The notes below the pieces were generated by a model, which made no database searches, was not told the origin of the DNA, and was given only the letters and a program-made list of their open reading frames with translations. The translations under genes and the position numbers were made by a program. Of a stretch of 64,000 nt of DNA, positions 50,871-62,112 are shown in pieces (the first letter of the stretch is position 1; every line of letters begins with the position of its first letter). The DNA is from Streptomyces iconiensis. GTDB taxonomy: Bacteria > Actinomycetota > Actinomycetes > Streptomycetales > Streptomycetaceae. The stretch covers positions 1 to 64,000 of the forward strand of contig NZ_JANCPR020000003.1 in the NCBI RefSeq assembly GCF_028657195.3, in the 5' to 3' direction.

Positions 50871-52147
50871 GAGACGTACTCCTTCGAGGTCGCGGGTCCC
50901 GCGCCGGTCGCGGCGGCATCGGTGGCTGTGGTGCCGGCGGCTGCGATGTCGGTGCCGGCGACTGTGGTGCCGGTGCCGGTGCCGGTGCCGGTGCCGGTGG
51001 CGGGCGTGGTGGTCGCCGTTGCCGTTGCCCCGCCGGTCGCGGTGTCCACCGCGGTCCACGCCAGCGAACGGGAGGAGTCCAGGGCCGCCTCGACCAGCCG
51101 GGCCGAACGCACTCCGTCGGCCGCGACCGGCAGCCCCTCGGGCTTCGCGCCCCCGGCCGCCGCGTAGGCGTCGGCGACGAAAGCGCGGAAACAGTCCGCG
51201 TAACCCTGTGGGTGCCCGGCGGGCAGCGTCGACAGCCGCCGCTGTTCCGGGCTGCCGCGCCCGGGATCGCGCGCCAGCACCGTGGCTCCCTCGGAGGTGC
51301 CGAGCCATACGGTCTCCGGCTGTTCCTGGTCGAAGACGGCGCTGCCCTCGGCACCGTCGAGTTCGAACCAGAGGCGGTTCTTCCGCCCCGCCGAGACCTG
51401 CGAGACGGTGAGCGTGCCCAACACCCCCTCCGCCGTGCGCAGAAGCACCGCCGCCGCGTCCTCCGTACGTACGGGCACGCGGGGTGCGTCGGGCGCCGCG
51501 CCGGCCGGGCGTTCGGGGATCGTGGTCGCCAGCCGCGCCGACACCTCGGCGAACCGCACACCTGCGACCCATTCGACCAGGTCGCACCAGTGCGAGCCGA
51601 TGTCGGCGAAAGCGCGGGAAGGGCCGCCGCGTTCGGGATCGGTGCGCCAGCCCGCGGCATCGGTGTCGAGCATCCAGTCCTGGAGGTAGCTGCCGTGCAG
51701 CAGCTGCCAGGCGCCGAACTCGCCTGCCTGTACGCGTGCCCGTATCTCCCGTACGAGCGGGTGGTAACGGTAGACGAACGGCACGGCCAGCAGGCGTTGC
51801 GTCTCCTCGGCCACGGCCGCCAGGTGGGCGGCGTCAGCGGCGGAGGTGGCGAGCGGCTTCTCGCAGATCACATGCTTGCCCGCGCGCAGCGCTGCTTCGG
51901 CCTGCGCTGCGTGCAGCCCGTTCGGGGTGCAGATGTGGACCATGTCCACGCTGTCGTCAGCCAGCGCCGCTTCGAGATCCGGGTAACCGCGCGGGAGTTC
52001 CCACTCCTTGGCCACCTGTGTGCCGCGCTCGGGCGACGAGGCGACCACCCCGCGCACTCTCCCGCCCGTGGCGCGTACCGCCTGGGCATGGACACCGGCG
52101 ATCATGCCGGTGCCGACTATGGCTGCTCCCTTGCACCCGCGGGTCAT
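50867..52147 (-). CDS. Gfo/Idh/MocA-family oxidoreductase (2)
   Basis: 426 residues. AAIVGTGMIAGVHAQAVRATGG, HICTPNGLHAAQAEAALRAGKHVICEKPLA with the catalytic Lys, and SRAFADIGSHWCDLVEWVAG, where the Asp and His of the active site are seen. The last 50 residues are a Thr/Gly/Ala string (ATATATTTPATGTGTGTGTG) translated from GTGCCG-type hexamers at about 50960-51005, far beyond normal family length. First gene of the operon, divergent from the ROK regulator. Confidence 0.88.
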   Translation of the reverse strand: MTRGCKGAAIVGTGMIAGVHAQAVRATGGRVRGVVASSPERGTQVAKEWELPRGYPDLEAALADDSVDMVHICTPNGLHAAQAEAALRAGKHVICEKPLATSAADAAHLAAVAEETQRLLAVPFVYRYHPLVREIRARVQAGEFGAWQLLHGSYLQDWMLDTDAAGWRTDPERGGPSRAFADIGSHWCDLVEWVAGVRFAEVSARLATTIPERPAGAAPDAPRVPVRTEDAAAVLLRTAEGVLGTLTVSQVSAGRKNRLWFELDGAEGSAVFDQEQPETVWLGTSEGATVLARDPGRGSPEQRRLSTLPAGHPQGYADCFRAFVADAYAAAGGAKPEGLPVAADGVRSARLVEAALDSSRSLAWTAVDTATGGATATATTTPATGTGTGTGTGTTVAGTDIAAAGTTATDAAATGAGPATSKEYVS

Positions 52148-52230
52148 GTGGGGACCTTCCTGTTGCTTTCGTTCCGTCGGGCGGCCGATTGTTCTCCGCC
52201 GACCGACGCATTCCAGCCTCGTTCAGCCCG

Positions 52231-52266
52231 TTGACAAACACAAGAAGCCACTTTTAGTTTTCTGTT
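52231..52266 (+). promoter_or_regulatory. Promoter of the ROK gene, probably leaderless
   Basis: TTGACA at 52231-52236 and TTTAGT at 52253-52258 (16-base spacer) end eight bases before the GTG start, so the message should begin at or next to the start codon. CACAA (52239-52244) and TTGTG (52265-52269) form a loose outer palindrome across it, a possible operator. Confidence 0.5.
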
Positions 52267-53505
52267 GTGCATAAAGACGGTGGCAATGAGGCCCTTGATC
52301 CCCCTACCGGTTCGGCCATGAACTCAGCGACCGTCGCACTGCGCCGGATCCTCGCCGCTGTGGCCTCGGGTGAGGCCACCAGCCGCGCGGAGATCGCGCG
52401 CCGCACCTCGCTGGCCCGCTCCACCGTCGGACAGCAGGTCGACCACCTCCTGCGGCGCGGCATCCTGAGCGAGACCGAGGTCGGAGCCTCGGTGCGGGGC
52501 CGCCCGCCGAGAGTTCTGTCGATCAGCCCGCTTGCGGGCACGCTCGCCGTCGCGGACGTGGACGTCAGCGAGACCCGGGTCGTCATCGCCGACCTCAGCC
52601 GCCGGATCCTGGCCCGCGACGTCGTCCCCGTTCCGGTCGAGGACGGCCCGGCGGCCGTGCTCGGCGCCGTCACCACCCGGCTGCGTGAACTCCTCGGCGA
52701 GCACGGCAGGGACGGCGCTCCCGTGCGCGAGGTCGTCGTCGGGCTGCCGGGACCCGTGGACTTCCAGCACCGTTGCGCCGTACGGCCGCCGATCATGCCC
52801 GGCTGGGACGCCTACCCGGTCGGCGCCCATCTGCAAGAGCGCTTCCACGCCCCCGTCGTGGTGGACAACGACGTGAACCTCATGGCGCTGGGCGAGGCCG
52901 AGCGCGACGACGTCGACCCTCCGCTCCTCGCCGTCAAGATCGGCGCGGGCATCGGCGCCGGCATCATCACCGCTGAGGGGCGCGTCCACCGCGGGGCGGA
53001 CGGTGCGGCCGGCGACATCGGCCATCTGCGGGCTTCCAGCCACTCCGACACGCTGTGCAGCTGCGGTAAGACCGGCTGTGTGGAGGCCGTTGCCTCCCAC
53101 AGTGCCGTACTGCGCGACCTCGGCTTCCGCACCGGGAACTCGGGCGCGGGCGACGGCTCACGGCTGCTCGCCGAAGCCCTCGCCAACGGTGACCCCAAGG
53201 CGCTCTACCGCATACGGCAGGCAGCGACCGAGATCGGCGAAGTCGTCGCCATGCTGGTGCACATGTACAACCCCCGCACGCTGGTGCTCGGAGGGCCCAT
53301 GAGCGAGCAGCGCGACGAACTGCTCTCCGGTGTGCGCGCTGTCGTCTACCAGCGCGCGCTGCCTCTTGCCACCCGCAGGCTGACCATCACCACCACCGAA
53401 CCCGGTTCGGAGCCTGGCCTGGTGGGCGCCGTCGCCCTCGCGGCCCGCGACACCTTCAGCCCGGACGGCATCACCCGCCTCCTCCAGGCCCGACCACAGG
53501 TGTGA
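52267..53505 (+). CDS. ROK-family transcriptional regulator
   Basis: 412 residues. N-terminal winged helix (ALRRILAAVASGEATSRAEIARRTSLARSTVGQQVDHLLRRGIL), then a sugar-kinase-like domain with VVGLPGPVD, VVVDNDVNLMALGE, the G-loop KIGAGIGAGIITAEGRVHRGADGAAGDIGH and the zinc motif CSCGKTGCVE. It most likely represses the divergent sugar operon until a sugar or sugar phosphate binds. GTG 52267 is chosen because of the leaderless promoter; ATG 52318 is also in frame but lacks a ribosome site. Confidence 0.9.
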   Translation: MHKDGGNEALDPPTGSAMNSATVALRRILAAVASGEATSRAEIARRTSLARSTVGQQVDHLLRRGILSETEVGASVRGRPPRVLSISPLAGTLAVADVDVSETRVVIADLSRRILARDVVPVPVEDGPAAVLGAVTTRLRELLGEHGRDGAPVREVVVGLPGPVDFQHRCAVRPPIMPGWDAYPVGAHLQERFHAPVVVDNDVNLMALGEAERDDVDPPLLAVKIGAGIGAGIITAEGRVHRGADGAAGDIGHLRASSHSDTLCSCGKTGCVEAVASHSAVLRDLGFRTGNSGAGDGSRLLAEALANGDPKALYRIRQAATEIGEVVAMLVHMYNPRTLVLGGPMSEQRDELLSGVRAVVYQRALPLATRRLTITTTEPGSEPGLVGAVALAARDTFSPDGITRLLQARPQV

Positions 53506-53570
53506 GGTCCTACGGGATGTGAGGTCGTTCGGGGTGTGAGGGCGTTCGGGCGAGGGTCCGGCGGCGCGTA
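53501..53570 (+). repeat. Three 17-bp units reiterating the ROK stop codon
   Basis: TGTGAGGTCGTTCGGGG-type copies start at 53501, 53518 and 53535. The first contains the gene's stop and the others keep the TGA. Confidence 0.85.
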
Positions 53571-53613
53571 AAACGTGTTGCGGTGCGGTGAGCGGCCCGG
53601 CGAGCATTGGCGG

Positions 53614-54144
53614 ATGACCTACCAGATCCGTCCTGTGAACGCCGATGAGTGGTCACAGGTCAAAGAGCTGAGGCTTGCCGCGCTGGCCGATCCGGCCGCG
53701 CCCGTCGCGTTCCTCGACACGCTGGAATGGGCGGCCGAGCGCCCCGACTCCCACTGGCAGGAACGAACGAAGGACGCCTCACTCGGAGGCTCCACCCGGC
53801 AGTTCATCGCGGAAGACGCCGAGGGACGCTGGGCCGGCACCGTGGTGGTTCTGGTGGAACGCGCGGGAGAGGACGACTTCTTCGGGAACCCGGTCCACAC
53901 CCCGCAGGCGCAGTTGGTGAACGTTTTCGTCCGCCCCGAACACCGCGGCGGTGGCCTGACCGAGCGGCTCTTCCGGGCCGGCATGGAGTGGGCCTGGTCC
54001 CTGGAAGAGCCCCTGGTCGGCCGGGTCCGGCTGTTCGTCCACAAGAACAATCCGCGCGCCGCCGGGTTCTACCGGAAGTTCGGCTTCATACCGACCGGGC
54101 ACGTCATCGACTCCGACCACGAGATGGAGATCGCCCGCGCCTGA
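53614..54144 (+). CDS. GNAT-family N-acetyltransferase
   Basis: 176 residues. TYQIRPVNADEWSQVKELRLAALAD at the start, then QLVNVFVRPEHRGGGLTERLFRAGMEW (acetyl-CoA-binding motif A with the R..G.G loop) and LFVHKNNPRAAGFYRKFGFIPTG (motif B). Typical for small-molecule acetyltransferases; target unknown. A separate unit, convergent with the nba operon. Confidence 0.88.
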   Translation: MTYQIRPVNADEWSQVKELRLAALADPAAPVAFLDTLEWAAERPDSHWQERTKDASLGGSTRQFIAEDAEGRWAGTVVVLVERAGEDDFFGNPVHTPQAQLVNVFVRPEHRGGGLTERLFRAGMEWAWSLEEPLVGRVRLFVHKNNPRAAGFYRKFGFIPTGHVIDSDHEMEIARA

Positions 54145-54188
54145 GCGCCGTGGACGGCGTGCACCGCGCGGACGGACGTGTACCGGCT

Positions 54189-54207
54189 GCGGCACCTCGC
54201 GTGCCGC
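54189..54207. terminator. Hairpin between convergent GNAT and nbaI genes
   Basis: GCGGCAC-CTCGC-GTGCCGC, perfect seven-base arms, in the 158-base convergent spacer. Confidence 0.5.
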
Positions 54208-54302
54208 CCACAACCGGCCGCGCGCCCCCTCCGCGTCAGCACCCCGCACCAGCGCCCCGTGGCCAAGCCCTCCCTCCCGCGCCCTCCCGCCAGCTCCCCG
54301 CG

Positions 54303-55415
54303 TCAGTGCCCCGCGGCGCGTAGGTCGAGGGCGATGTCGGTGATCATGTCTTCCTGTCCGCCGACCATGCCCCTGCGCCCCACCTCGACCAGGATGGAAC
54401 GGGTGTCCAGGCCGTAGCGGGCCGCCGCGTCCTCCGCGTGCCGCAGGAAGCTGGAGTACACGCCCGCGTAGCCGAGCGTGAGGGTCTCGCGGTCGACGCG
54501 TACCGGGCGTTCCTGGAGGGGACGCACGATGTCGTCGGCGGCGTCCATGAGTTGGAACGTGTCGGCGCCGTGCTTCCAGCCCATCAGGTCGGCGACGGCG
54601 GTGAACGCCTCCAGGGGGCAGTTGCCCGCTCCCGCGCCCATCCCGGCCAGCGAGGCGTCGACGCGGGTGACGCCGTTCTCCACGGCGACCACCGAATTGG
54701 CCACGCCCAGGCCGAGGTTGTGGTGCGCGTGGATGCCGATGCCCGTGGCGTCGTCCAGTTCGTCGCGGTAGGCACGTACGCGGTCACGCACGCCGTCCAT
54801 GGTCAGCCGGCCGCCCGAGTCGGTGACGTACACGCAGTGCGCGCCGTAGGACTCCATGAGCTTGGCCTGCCGGGCCAGTTCCTGGGCCGGCGCCATGTGG
54901 GACATCATCAGGAACCCGGCGACGTCCATGCCCAACTCCCGCGCAGCCGCGATGTGTTGGGCTGAGATGTCGGCCTCGGTGCAGTGGGTTGCCACGCGTA
55001 CGGAGCGCACGCCCAGGTCGTAGGCGCGGCGCAGTTCGGTGACGGTGCCGATGCCGGGGAGGAGGAGGGTGGTGAGCTTGGCGCGGGTGACGACCTCGGC
55101 TGCCGCCGCGATCCACTCCTCGTCGAGGTGCGCGCCGGCGCCGTAGTTGACGCTGGAGCCCGCGAGGCCGTCACCGTGCGCGACCTCGATGGCGTCGATC
55201 CCGGCGGCATCGAGCGCGCCCGCGATCCGGCGGACCTGGTCCGTCGTGTACTGGTGCCGGATCGCGTGCATGCCGTCCCGCAGGGTGACGTCCTGGAGGT
55301 ACAGCTCCGGCGTCCGATCCGGCGTCCGGCCGCCCGATGTCCGGCCCGGCGTCTGGTCCGGGGCCTGGTCCGATGTCTGGCCCGGGGCCTGGTCCGGTGT
55401 CTGGGGAGAGGTCAT
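54303..55415 (-). CDS. nbaI: 4-hydroxy-2-oxovalerate aldolase
   Basis: 370 residues. [22 protein letters not shown] is the HMG-CoA-lyase-like barrel start with the metal-binding Asp. [24 protein letters not shown] carries the HxH metal ligands, and [17 protein letters not shown] and [13 protein letters not shown] follow. It splits 4-hydroxy-2-oxovalerate into pyruvate and acetaldehyde, which is passed to the acylating dehydrogenase NbaJ in a channelling complex. The first 37 residues are a Pro/Gln/Thr/Asp string from tandem repeats (about 55310-55405) and are absent from family members. The start overlaps the nbaJ stop. Confidence 0.93.
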   Translation of the reverse strand: MTSPQTPDQAPGQTSDQAPDQTPGRTSGGRTPDRTPELYLQDVTLRDGMHAIRHQYTTDQVRRIAGALDAAGIDAIEVAHGDGLAGSSVNYGAGAHLDEEWIAAAAEVVTRAKLTTLLLPGIGTVTELRRAYDLGVRSVRVATHCTEADISAQHIAAARELGMDVAGFLMMSHMAPAQELARQAKLMESYGAHCVYVTDSGGRLTMDGVRDRVRAYRDELDDATGIGIHAHHNLGLGVANSVVAVENGVTRVDASLAGMGAGAGNCPLEAFTAVADLMGWKHGADTFQLMDAADDIVRPLQERPVRVDRETLTLGYAGVYSSFLRHAEDAAARYGLDTRSILVEVGRRGMVGGQEDMITDIALDLRAAGH

Positions 55416-56383
55416 CGCGTGGCCAGCCTTTCCGCTACCCGCAGCGCGGCGGACGTCATGATGTCGAGGTTGCCCGCGTAGGCGGGGAGGTAGTGCGCGG
55501 CGCCTTCCACTTCCAGGAACACGGACACCAGTTGGGCAGGCCCCACTTCCCCGGAGCCCTCGCCGCTGTGCGTGCCCAGCGAGGCCAGGGGGTCGTCCGC
55601 CGTCAGCGGGCGTATCTGGACCTCCTGCTTGAGGCGGTAGCCCGGTACGTAGGCGGCCACGTCGGCGACCGTCTTGGTCACCGACTCGCGTACCGCCTCC
55701 GGATCGGCGTCGGCGCCGACGACGCAGTAGACGGTGTCCCGCATGATCAGCGGCGGTTCGGCGGGGTTGAGGACGATGATCGCCTTGCCGGTCCTGGCGC
55801 CGCCGACCTCCTCCAGCGCGCGGGTGGTGGTCTCGGTGAACTCGTCGATGTTGGCGCGGGTTCCCGGGCCGGCGGAGCGCGAGGAGATGGACGCGACGAT
55901 CTCGGCGTAGCGCACCGGCGTCACGGCCGAGACGGCCGCCACGACGGGCACGGTGGCCTGGCCGCCGCAGGTGACCATGTTGACGTCGGGCGCCTCCAGG
56001 TGCGCCTCGATGTTCACCGCGGGCACGACGTACGGGCCGAGCGCGGCGGGTGTCAGGTCGATCAGCCGCTTGCCGTGCGGCAGCAGCGCCTCGGCGTGGT
56101 GCTTGTGCGCGCCCGCCGATGTGGCGTCGAAGACGATGCCGATGTCGTCGAACCCGTCCATCGCGAGCAGGCCCTCGACGCCCTCGTGCGTGGTCGGTAC
56201 GCCCATCCTGCGGGCCCGTGCCAGGCCGTCCGAGTCCGGGTCGATGCCGACCATGGCGCCCATCTCCAGCACCTCTGACGTCCGCAGCACCTTGATCATC
56301 AGGTCGGTTCCGATGTTGCCCGAACCGATGATGGCCACGCGTTGCCGTGCCGTGCGCTCCTGTGTCATGTCCGCCTCTGCCAT
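55412..56383 (-). CDS. nbaJ: Acetaldehyde dehydrogenase (acylating)
   Basis: 323 residues. [19 protein letters not shown] (NAD fold), [31 protein letters not shown] and the catalytic Cys in [17 protein letters not shown] near residue 137. It converts acetaldehyde to acetyl-CoA and pairs with the aldolase. It starts three bases past the ACMSD stop. A start at the second Met (residue 6) is possible. Confidence 0.94.
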   Translation of the reverse strand: MAEADMTQERTARQRVAIIGSGNIGTDLMIKVLRTSEVLEMGAMVGIDPDSDGLARARRMGVPTTHEGVEGLLAMDGFDDIGIVFDATSAGAHKHHAEALLPHGKRLIDLTPAALGPYVVPAVNIEAHLEAPDVNMVTCGGQATVPVVAAVSAVTPVRYAEIVASISSRSAGPGTRANIDEFTETTTRALEEVGGARTGKAIIVLNPAEPPLIMRDTVYCVVGADADPEAVRESVTKTVADVAAYVPGYRLKQEVQIRPLTADDPLASLGTHSGEGSGEVGPAQLVSVFLEVEGAAHYLPAYAGNLDIMTSAALRVAERLATR

Positions 56384-56386
56384 GGA

Positions 56387-57391
56387 TCAGCTCTCCCCAC
56401 GGATCGCGAAGAACTCGGCGGCGTTCCCGCCGAGCATCAGCTTCCTGTCGGCCTCGGTCAGCCCGGCGCACTCGCGCACGACGGAACCCGGCTCCATCTC
56501 GCCCAGCGGGAAGGGGAAGTCGGTGCCCAGCATCACGCGGTCGGCGCCCATCACGTCCACCAGCAGCCGCAGCGCCTTGGGGTCGAACACGGCGGAGTCG
56601 ACGTAGAAGCGGCGCACGTACGAGGACGGCGGGTGCGGCGAGTCGGCGCGCACGATGTCCCGGTTGTGCCAGGCGTTGTCGGCGCGGCCCAGCAGGAAGG
56701 CGAAGCTGCCGCCGCCGTGACAGAAGCACAGCTTCAGCGACTTCGGCAGCCGCTCGAAGGCGCCCGCCAGGATCATGCCGAGGATCGACAGCTGCGTCTC
56801 GGCGGGCATTCCGACCAGCCACGGCAGCATATGGCGGGTCATCCGCTCCCCGCCGAGCATGTCCCACGGGTGCACGAGTACGGGCATGCCGATCTCGGCG
56901 CAGTGTGCGAGGAAGGCGAGCACGCCCTCGTCGTCGAGGTTGCGCAGCCCGATGTGGTTGCCGATGTGCACGCCCCTGTGCCCTGCGGCGTGCGCCTTGG
57001 AGGCCGCCTCGCATGCCGCCTCCGCGTCCTGGAGCGGCACCTGGCACACGGGCAGCAGCCGGTCGGGGGCCTGCGAACAGAACTCCAGGATGCGGGAGTT
57101 GATCAGCTCGCACCACTCGACGCCCCGCTCCGCGCTCGCCGCGTAGCCGAACAGCAGCGGAGTGGAGGAGACGGCCTGGACATCGACGCCCAGCGCGTCC
57201 ATCTCGGCGACGCGGCGCTCCGCGCTCCACAGCGCGTCGTGGACCGGGCGGTACTCCTCCTCGCCGCTCATCATCATGCCCGTACCGTCCCCGTGGTCGC
57301 GGAGCCATGGCTCGCCGGCCTCGGACAGGATGCGGCTCTCGGCCTGGGAGATCTTCGGGAAGACGTGCGTATGGACGTCGATGACAGACAA
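56387..57391 (-). CDS. nbaD: 2-amino-3-carboxymuconate-6-semialdehyde decarboxylase (ACMSD)
   Basis: 334 residues, amidohydrolase fold. [11 protein letters not shown] (HxH zinc ligands), [41 protein letters not shown] with the active-site His, and [12 protein letters not shown] with the metal Asp are the ACMSD signatures. It decarboxylates the ring-opened product of NbaC and so steers the flux to 2-aminomuconate semialdehyde instead of quinolinate. A strong hairpin separates it from nbaC. Confidence 0.92.
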   Translation of the reverse strand: MSVIDVHTHVFPKISQAESRILSEAGEPWLRDHGDGTGMMMSGEEEYRPVHDALWSAERRVAEMDALGVDVQAVSSTPLLFGYAASAERGVEWCELINSRILEFCSQAPDRLLPVCQVPLQDAEAACEAASKAHAAGHRGVHIGNHIGLRNLDDEGVLAFLAHCAEIGMPVLVHPWDMLGGERMTRHMLPWLVGMPAETQLSILGMILAGAFERLPKSLKLCFCHGGGSFAFLLGRADNAWHNRDIVRADSPHPPSSYVRRFYVDSAVFDPKALRLLVDVMGADRVMLGTDFPFPLGEMEPGSVVRECAGLTEADRKLMLGGNAAEFFAIRGES

Positions 57392-57446
57392 CTGGTGCTC
57401 CGTGCGGTGATGCGTACGTGACGAAGACGTACGGGAAGTCGGGGTC

Positions 57447-57481
57447 GGGCCCCGGGCCGGGTGCGGTACGGCCCGGGGCCC
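57447..57481 (-). terminator. Strong hairpin between nbaC and nbaD
   Basis: A perfect 12-bp stem GGGCCCCGGGCC / GGCCCGGGGCCC with an 11-base loop, five bases past the nbaC stop and 56 before the nbaD start. It may be a partial terminator or an mRNA-processing site within the operon. Confidence 0.65.
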
Positions 57482-57485
57482 TGGT

Positions 57486-58668
<1,183 letters not shown>

Positions 58669-58672
<4 letters not shown>

Positions 58673-59529
58673 CGGGTCGTCACCTCGACCCGGCCGAGTC
58701 CGGCGGCCGTCACCCGTGCGTGTGCGCCGCTCGGCAGCGGTACCGCAGCCGTGGCCGCGCCCGCGAGCACCACCTGGCCGGGCTGGAGCGGCAGCCCCGC
58801 CTCCTCGGCGAGGCGTGCGGCGGCGATCAGCGAGCGCACCGGGTCCCCGAGGATCGCGGCGGACGAACCGACCGCTGCCGTACGGCCGTTGATCTCCAGG
58901 ACCATGCCCCGTGTGGAGACGTCGAGCCCGTCGAAGGGCAGCCAGTCGCCGAACCCGAAGGCGGCGGCCGAGGCGTTGTCCGCGATCACGTCGGGGAGGG
59001 TGAAGGAGAACCCGTCGTAGCGCGAGTCCAGTACCTCGTAGGCCACCGCGACACCGGCGACGGCGCGCGCCGCTCCGGTGGGGGAGACCCGGCCGGTCAG
59101 CGGCTCGCCGATGAGGAAGGCGATCTCCGGCTCGATACGGGGATGAGCGAGCCCTGACACGTCCAGGACGCCGCCGTCCTCCACCGCCATCGCATCGGTC
59201 AGCAGGCCCCGGATGACGTCCTCGACGCCCATCTGGGCCATCTTGGCGCGGCTGGTGAAGCCCATCTTGAAGCCGCTGAGCCGCTCGCCCCGCGCGACCC
59301 TGCGGTCGATGAGGGCACGCTGCACCCGGTAGGCGCCGGGCACGTCCAGCTCGGTGGAGTCCGTCAGCTTGGGGACCGTACGGCCCGTGAGCGCGGCCTC
59401 GTCCAGCGTCGCCGCGAGCGCCGCGATCCGCACATCGAGGTCGCCGTGCCCCTGCTCCTGCTCCTGCCCGTGCTCCTGTCCCTGTTTCTGCCTTTGCTCC
59501 TGCGGCAACGGCTTTGCTGTGGCGGTCAC
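58669..59529 (-). CDS. nbaG: 4-oxalocrotonate decarboxylase
   Basis: 286 residues, fumarylacetoacetase-type fold. [20 protein letters not shown], the metal-binding [43 protein letters not shown] and [11 protein letters not shown] match the decarboxylase member of the hydratase/decarboxylase pair; the EPEIAF form separates it from NbaH. It makes 2-oxopent-4-enoate. A Gln/Glu/His string of about 25 residues ([19 protein letters not shown]), built from CAGGAG-like hexamers near 59445-59500, lengthens the N-terminus. GTG 59529 overlaps the nbaH stop. Confidence 0.88.
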
Positions 59530-60449
59530 TTGTCTCCCTCCGAGGGTTCCGGCGCGAACGCCACCCGCACGTCGCCGAGTCCGTCGACGCGTGCCTCCAG
59601 TACGTCTCCCGGCTTGACCGGTACGACGGGGCCCAGCGCACCGGTCAGCACGGTGTCGCCCGCGCGCAGCGGGTGGCCGAGCCGCACGAGGGTGTCGGCG
59701 AGCCACAGCGCGGCGTGCAGCGGATGGCCCAGGCAGGCGGCGCCTGCGCCGGAGGAGACCTGCTCGCCGCGCCGCTCCATCACCATTCCGGCCAGCCGCA
59801 GATCCACGTCACCCAGCGGTACGGGCCTGTTGCCCAGCACGTAGCTGCCGGCCGAGGCGTTGTCGGCGACGGTGTCGGTGAGCGTGATGTCCCAGTCACG
59901 GACCCGGCTGCCGACGATCTCGATCGCGGGCAATATGAACGCCGTCGCCCGTATCAGGTCGGCGACGGTGTGCCGCTCGTGCGTGAGGTCGGCGTCCAGT
60001 ACGAGTGCGACCTCCGCCTCGGCGCGCGGCTGGCACACGGAGCCGAACGGGATCTCGGCGCCGTCGGGCACGGCCATGTCGGCGAAGAGCGTTCCGAAGT
60101 CCGGGGTGTCGATACCGAACTGCGCCTGCACGGCGGGGTTCGTGATGCCGATCTTGCGTCCGGTGATCCGGGCACCGTCAGCGAGGCGCGCGGTGGTGAG
60201 CCGGTCCTGCACCGCGTAGGCGGCGGCCACGTCCGTACCGAGCAGATCGCGGACGGGTTCGCACGGCGTGCCCGAGGCGTACGCGGCCGACAGCCGCTCG
60301 GCCGCGCCGGAGACCGCTTCCGCTGGGGCCTCCGCTGAGGCATCCATTGAGGCGGTCTCCCCGGGCACCCCGTTTCCGGAGCCCCCGTCCCCGGCAGCGG
60401 GGGTGCCGTCGGACGCTGTGCCGCCGGGTGCGGCCTGGTTCGCTGACAC
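59526..60449 (-). CDS. nbaH: 2-oxopent-4-enoate hydratase
   Basis: About 307 residues. [70 protein letters not shown] and [21 protein letters not shown] are hydratase (DmpE-like) signatures. It adds water to give 4-hydroxy-2-oxovalerate. GTG 60449 has GGAGAG seven bases upstream and adds a 50-residue Ala/Gly/Pro-rich leader. ATG 60347 with GGGGAG upstream would give 273 residues, close to family length, and may be the real start. Confidence 0.9.
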   Translation of the reverse strand: MSANQAAPGGTASDGTPAAGDGGSGNGVPGETASMDASAEAPAEAVSGAAERLSAAYASGTPCEPVRDLLGTDVAAAYAVQDRLTTARLADGARITGRKIGITNPAVQAQFGIDTPDFGTLFADMAVPDGAEIPFGSVCQPRAEAEVALVLDADLTHERHTVADLIRATAFILPAIEIVGSRVRDWDITLTDTVADNASAGSYVLGNRPVPLGDVDLRLAGMVMERRGEQVSSGAGAACLGHPLHAALWLADTLVRLGHPLRAGDTVLTGALGPVVPVKPGDVLEARVDGLGDVRVAFAPEPSEGDK

Positions 60450-60453
60450 GCAG

Positions 60454-61914
60454 TCACTCTCCAATGTTCACGCAGATGTTGACCGGTTCGGAGAAGAAGT
60501 CCAGGGAGTGCTCCCCGCCCTCCCTGCCGATGCCGGACGCCTTGACGCCGCCGAACGGTGTGCGCAGGTCGCGCAGGTTCCAGCAGTTGACCCACACGAT
60601 GCCGGTCTCCACGCGCGGTGCGACGCGGTGGGCCCGCGACAGATCGCTGGTCCACACGGTGGCCGCCAGCCCGTACCTGCTGTCGTTGGCCAGCGCGACG
60701 GCCTCTTCCTCCGTGTCGAACGGCGCGACATGGCAGACAGGCCCGAAGATCTCCTCACGGACGGGGCGCGCGTCGTGCGGGAGTCCGGTGAGCACGGTCG
60801 GCTCGACGTAGAAGCCGCCGTCCCGCTCGTCACCGAAGGCGGGCACACCGCCGCCCGCGACGACGGTTGCGCCCTCGTCCTTGGCCAAGCGGTAGTACGA
60901 GAGGACCTTGTCCCGGTGCTCTGCCGAGATCATCGGGCCGTATCCGGACAGCTTGCGTGCGCGTGCGCCCAGGCCCTCGACGAACCGGTCGAAGACGGAA
61001 CGTTCGACATAGACCCGCTCGGTGCACAGGCAGATCTGGCCGGAGTGCGTGAAGGCGGAGCGGACGGTGCCCTCCATGGCCGCCTCCAGATCGGCGTCGG
61101 CGAAGACCAGCGCCGGGTTCTTGCCGCCCAGTTCGAAGGAGACCGGCGTGATGTGGTCCGCCGCACCGCGCATGATGGCCGAGCCCGTCGAGGTGGCCCC
61201 GGTGAACGCGATGGCGTCCACCCCGGGGTGCGAGGACAGGAACTCGCCCGCACCGCCAGCGCCGTGCCCGTGCACCAGATTGAAGGCGCCCTCCGGCACC
61301 CCCGCGTCGTGCATGACCTCGGCCAGCAGCGTCGCCGTCGACGGGGTCTCCTCGGACGGCTTGGCGACGACCGCGTTCCCCGCCGCGAGCGCCGGGGCCA
61401 CCTTCCAGGTGAGCAGCAGCAGCGGCAGGTTCCACGGCGAGATCACGGCGACCACGCCGAGCGGGCGCCGCACCGTGTAGTTGAGCGCCTGGCCCTTGCC
61501 GCCGCTCCAGCCGGGTACGGCCGTGGTGTACGAGTCACCTGCGCGGCCGTACAGCAGGTCGGCGTACGCGCGGAAGTTCCCCGCGGCGCGGGGGATGTCC
61601 ACGGTCGAGGCCAGCTCGCGCGGCTTGCCGGTGTCCGCGACCTCCGCGTCGACGAACTCCTCGAAGCGCGCCTCGATCCCCTCCGCCACGGCCCGCAGCG
61701 TCGCGGCGCGCTCCTCGGGACTCGCCGAGCCCCAGGGGCCGCGCAGCGCGGAACGTGCCGCGGCCACGGCGGCGTCCACCGTCTCGCGGGTCGCCTCGGG
61801 GACCTGCCCGCGTTCCTTGCCGTCGACCGGGCTGGTCAGCGGGAAGGTCTCCGCGCTCTCGGTCCCTCCCGTGGGCGCCAGGAACGCGCCGCCTACGTAG
61901 TGCGCCGGTTTCAT
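60454..61914 (-). CDS. nbaE: 2-aminomuconate-6-semialdehyde dehydrogenase
   Basis: 486 residues. Aldehyde dehydrogenase fold: [50 protein letters not shown] with the general-base Glu, [13 protein letters not shown] with the nucleophilic Cys, and [22 protein letters not shown] and the closing [25 protein letters not shown] are typical of the hydroxymuconic/aminomuconic branch. First gene of the nba operon; ATG 61953 is a possible longer start. Confidence 0.93.
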   Translation of the reverse strand: MKPAHYVGGAFLAPTGGTESAETFPLTSPVDGKERGQVPEATRETVDAAVAAARSALRGPWGSASPEERAATLRAVAEGIEARFEEFVDAEVADTGKPRELASTVDIPRAAGNFRAYADLLYGRAGDSYTTAVPGWSGGKGQALNYTVRRPLGVVAVISPWNLPLLLLTWKVAPALAAGNAVVAKPSEETPSTATLLAEVMHDAGVPEGAFNLVHGHGAGGAGEFLSSHPGVDAIAFTGATSTGSAIMRGAADHITPVSFELGGKNPALVFADADLEAAMEGTVRSAFTHSGQICLCTERVYVERSVFDRFVEGLGARARKLSGYGPMISAEHRDKVLSYYRLAKDEGATVVAGGGVPAFGDERDGGFYVEPTVLTGLPHDARPVREEIFGPVCHVAPFDTEEEAVALANDSRYGLAATVWTSDLSRAHRVAPRVETGIVWVNCWNLRDLRTPFGGVKASGIGREGGEHSLDFFSEPVNICVNIGE

Positions 61915-61997
61915 CTCGGGTGCTGCCCCTTTCGCTCGCCTCTTGAGGAGCATCCACCCGGTCAGTTATTACTGTCCAATACTCTTCACACGCCGTG

Positions 61998-62017
61998 CTA
62001 TAACGGCTCAGGTATAG
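61998..62017. promoter_or_regulatory. Putative LysR-type regulator binding site
   Basis: CTATA-N10-TATAG in the middle of the 198-base divergent nbaE-lysR spacer. Its right part GGTATAG recurs at 63357-63363 upstream of the transporter gene. Confidence 0.5.
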
Positions 62018-62112
62018 GTGGAGGGCGAGCGGACAGCACCGGGACCGCCCCGGCGTGACACCCCGCGCGACGCCTCGGGCGACAGCCCGGCGCACAGGGA
62101 AGTGAGGCCACG

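Noticed and set aside
48367..51660. 1097-codon minus-strand frame covering a repeat spacer and parts of two genes
   Set aside because: Only its end is the real Gfo/Idh protein. The rest runs through stop-free repeats and out of frame through the isomerase and second oxidoreductase genes.
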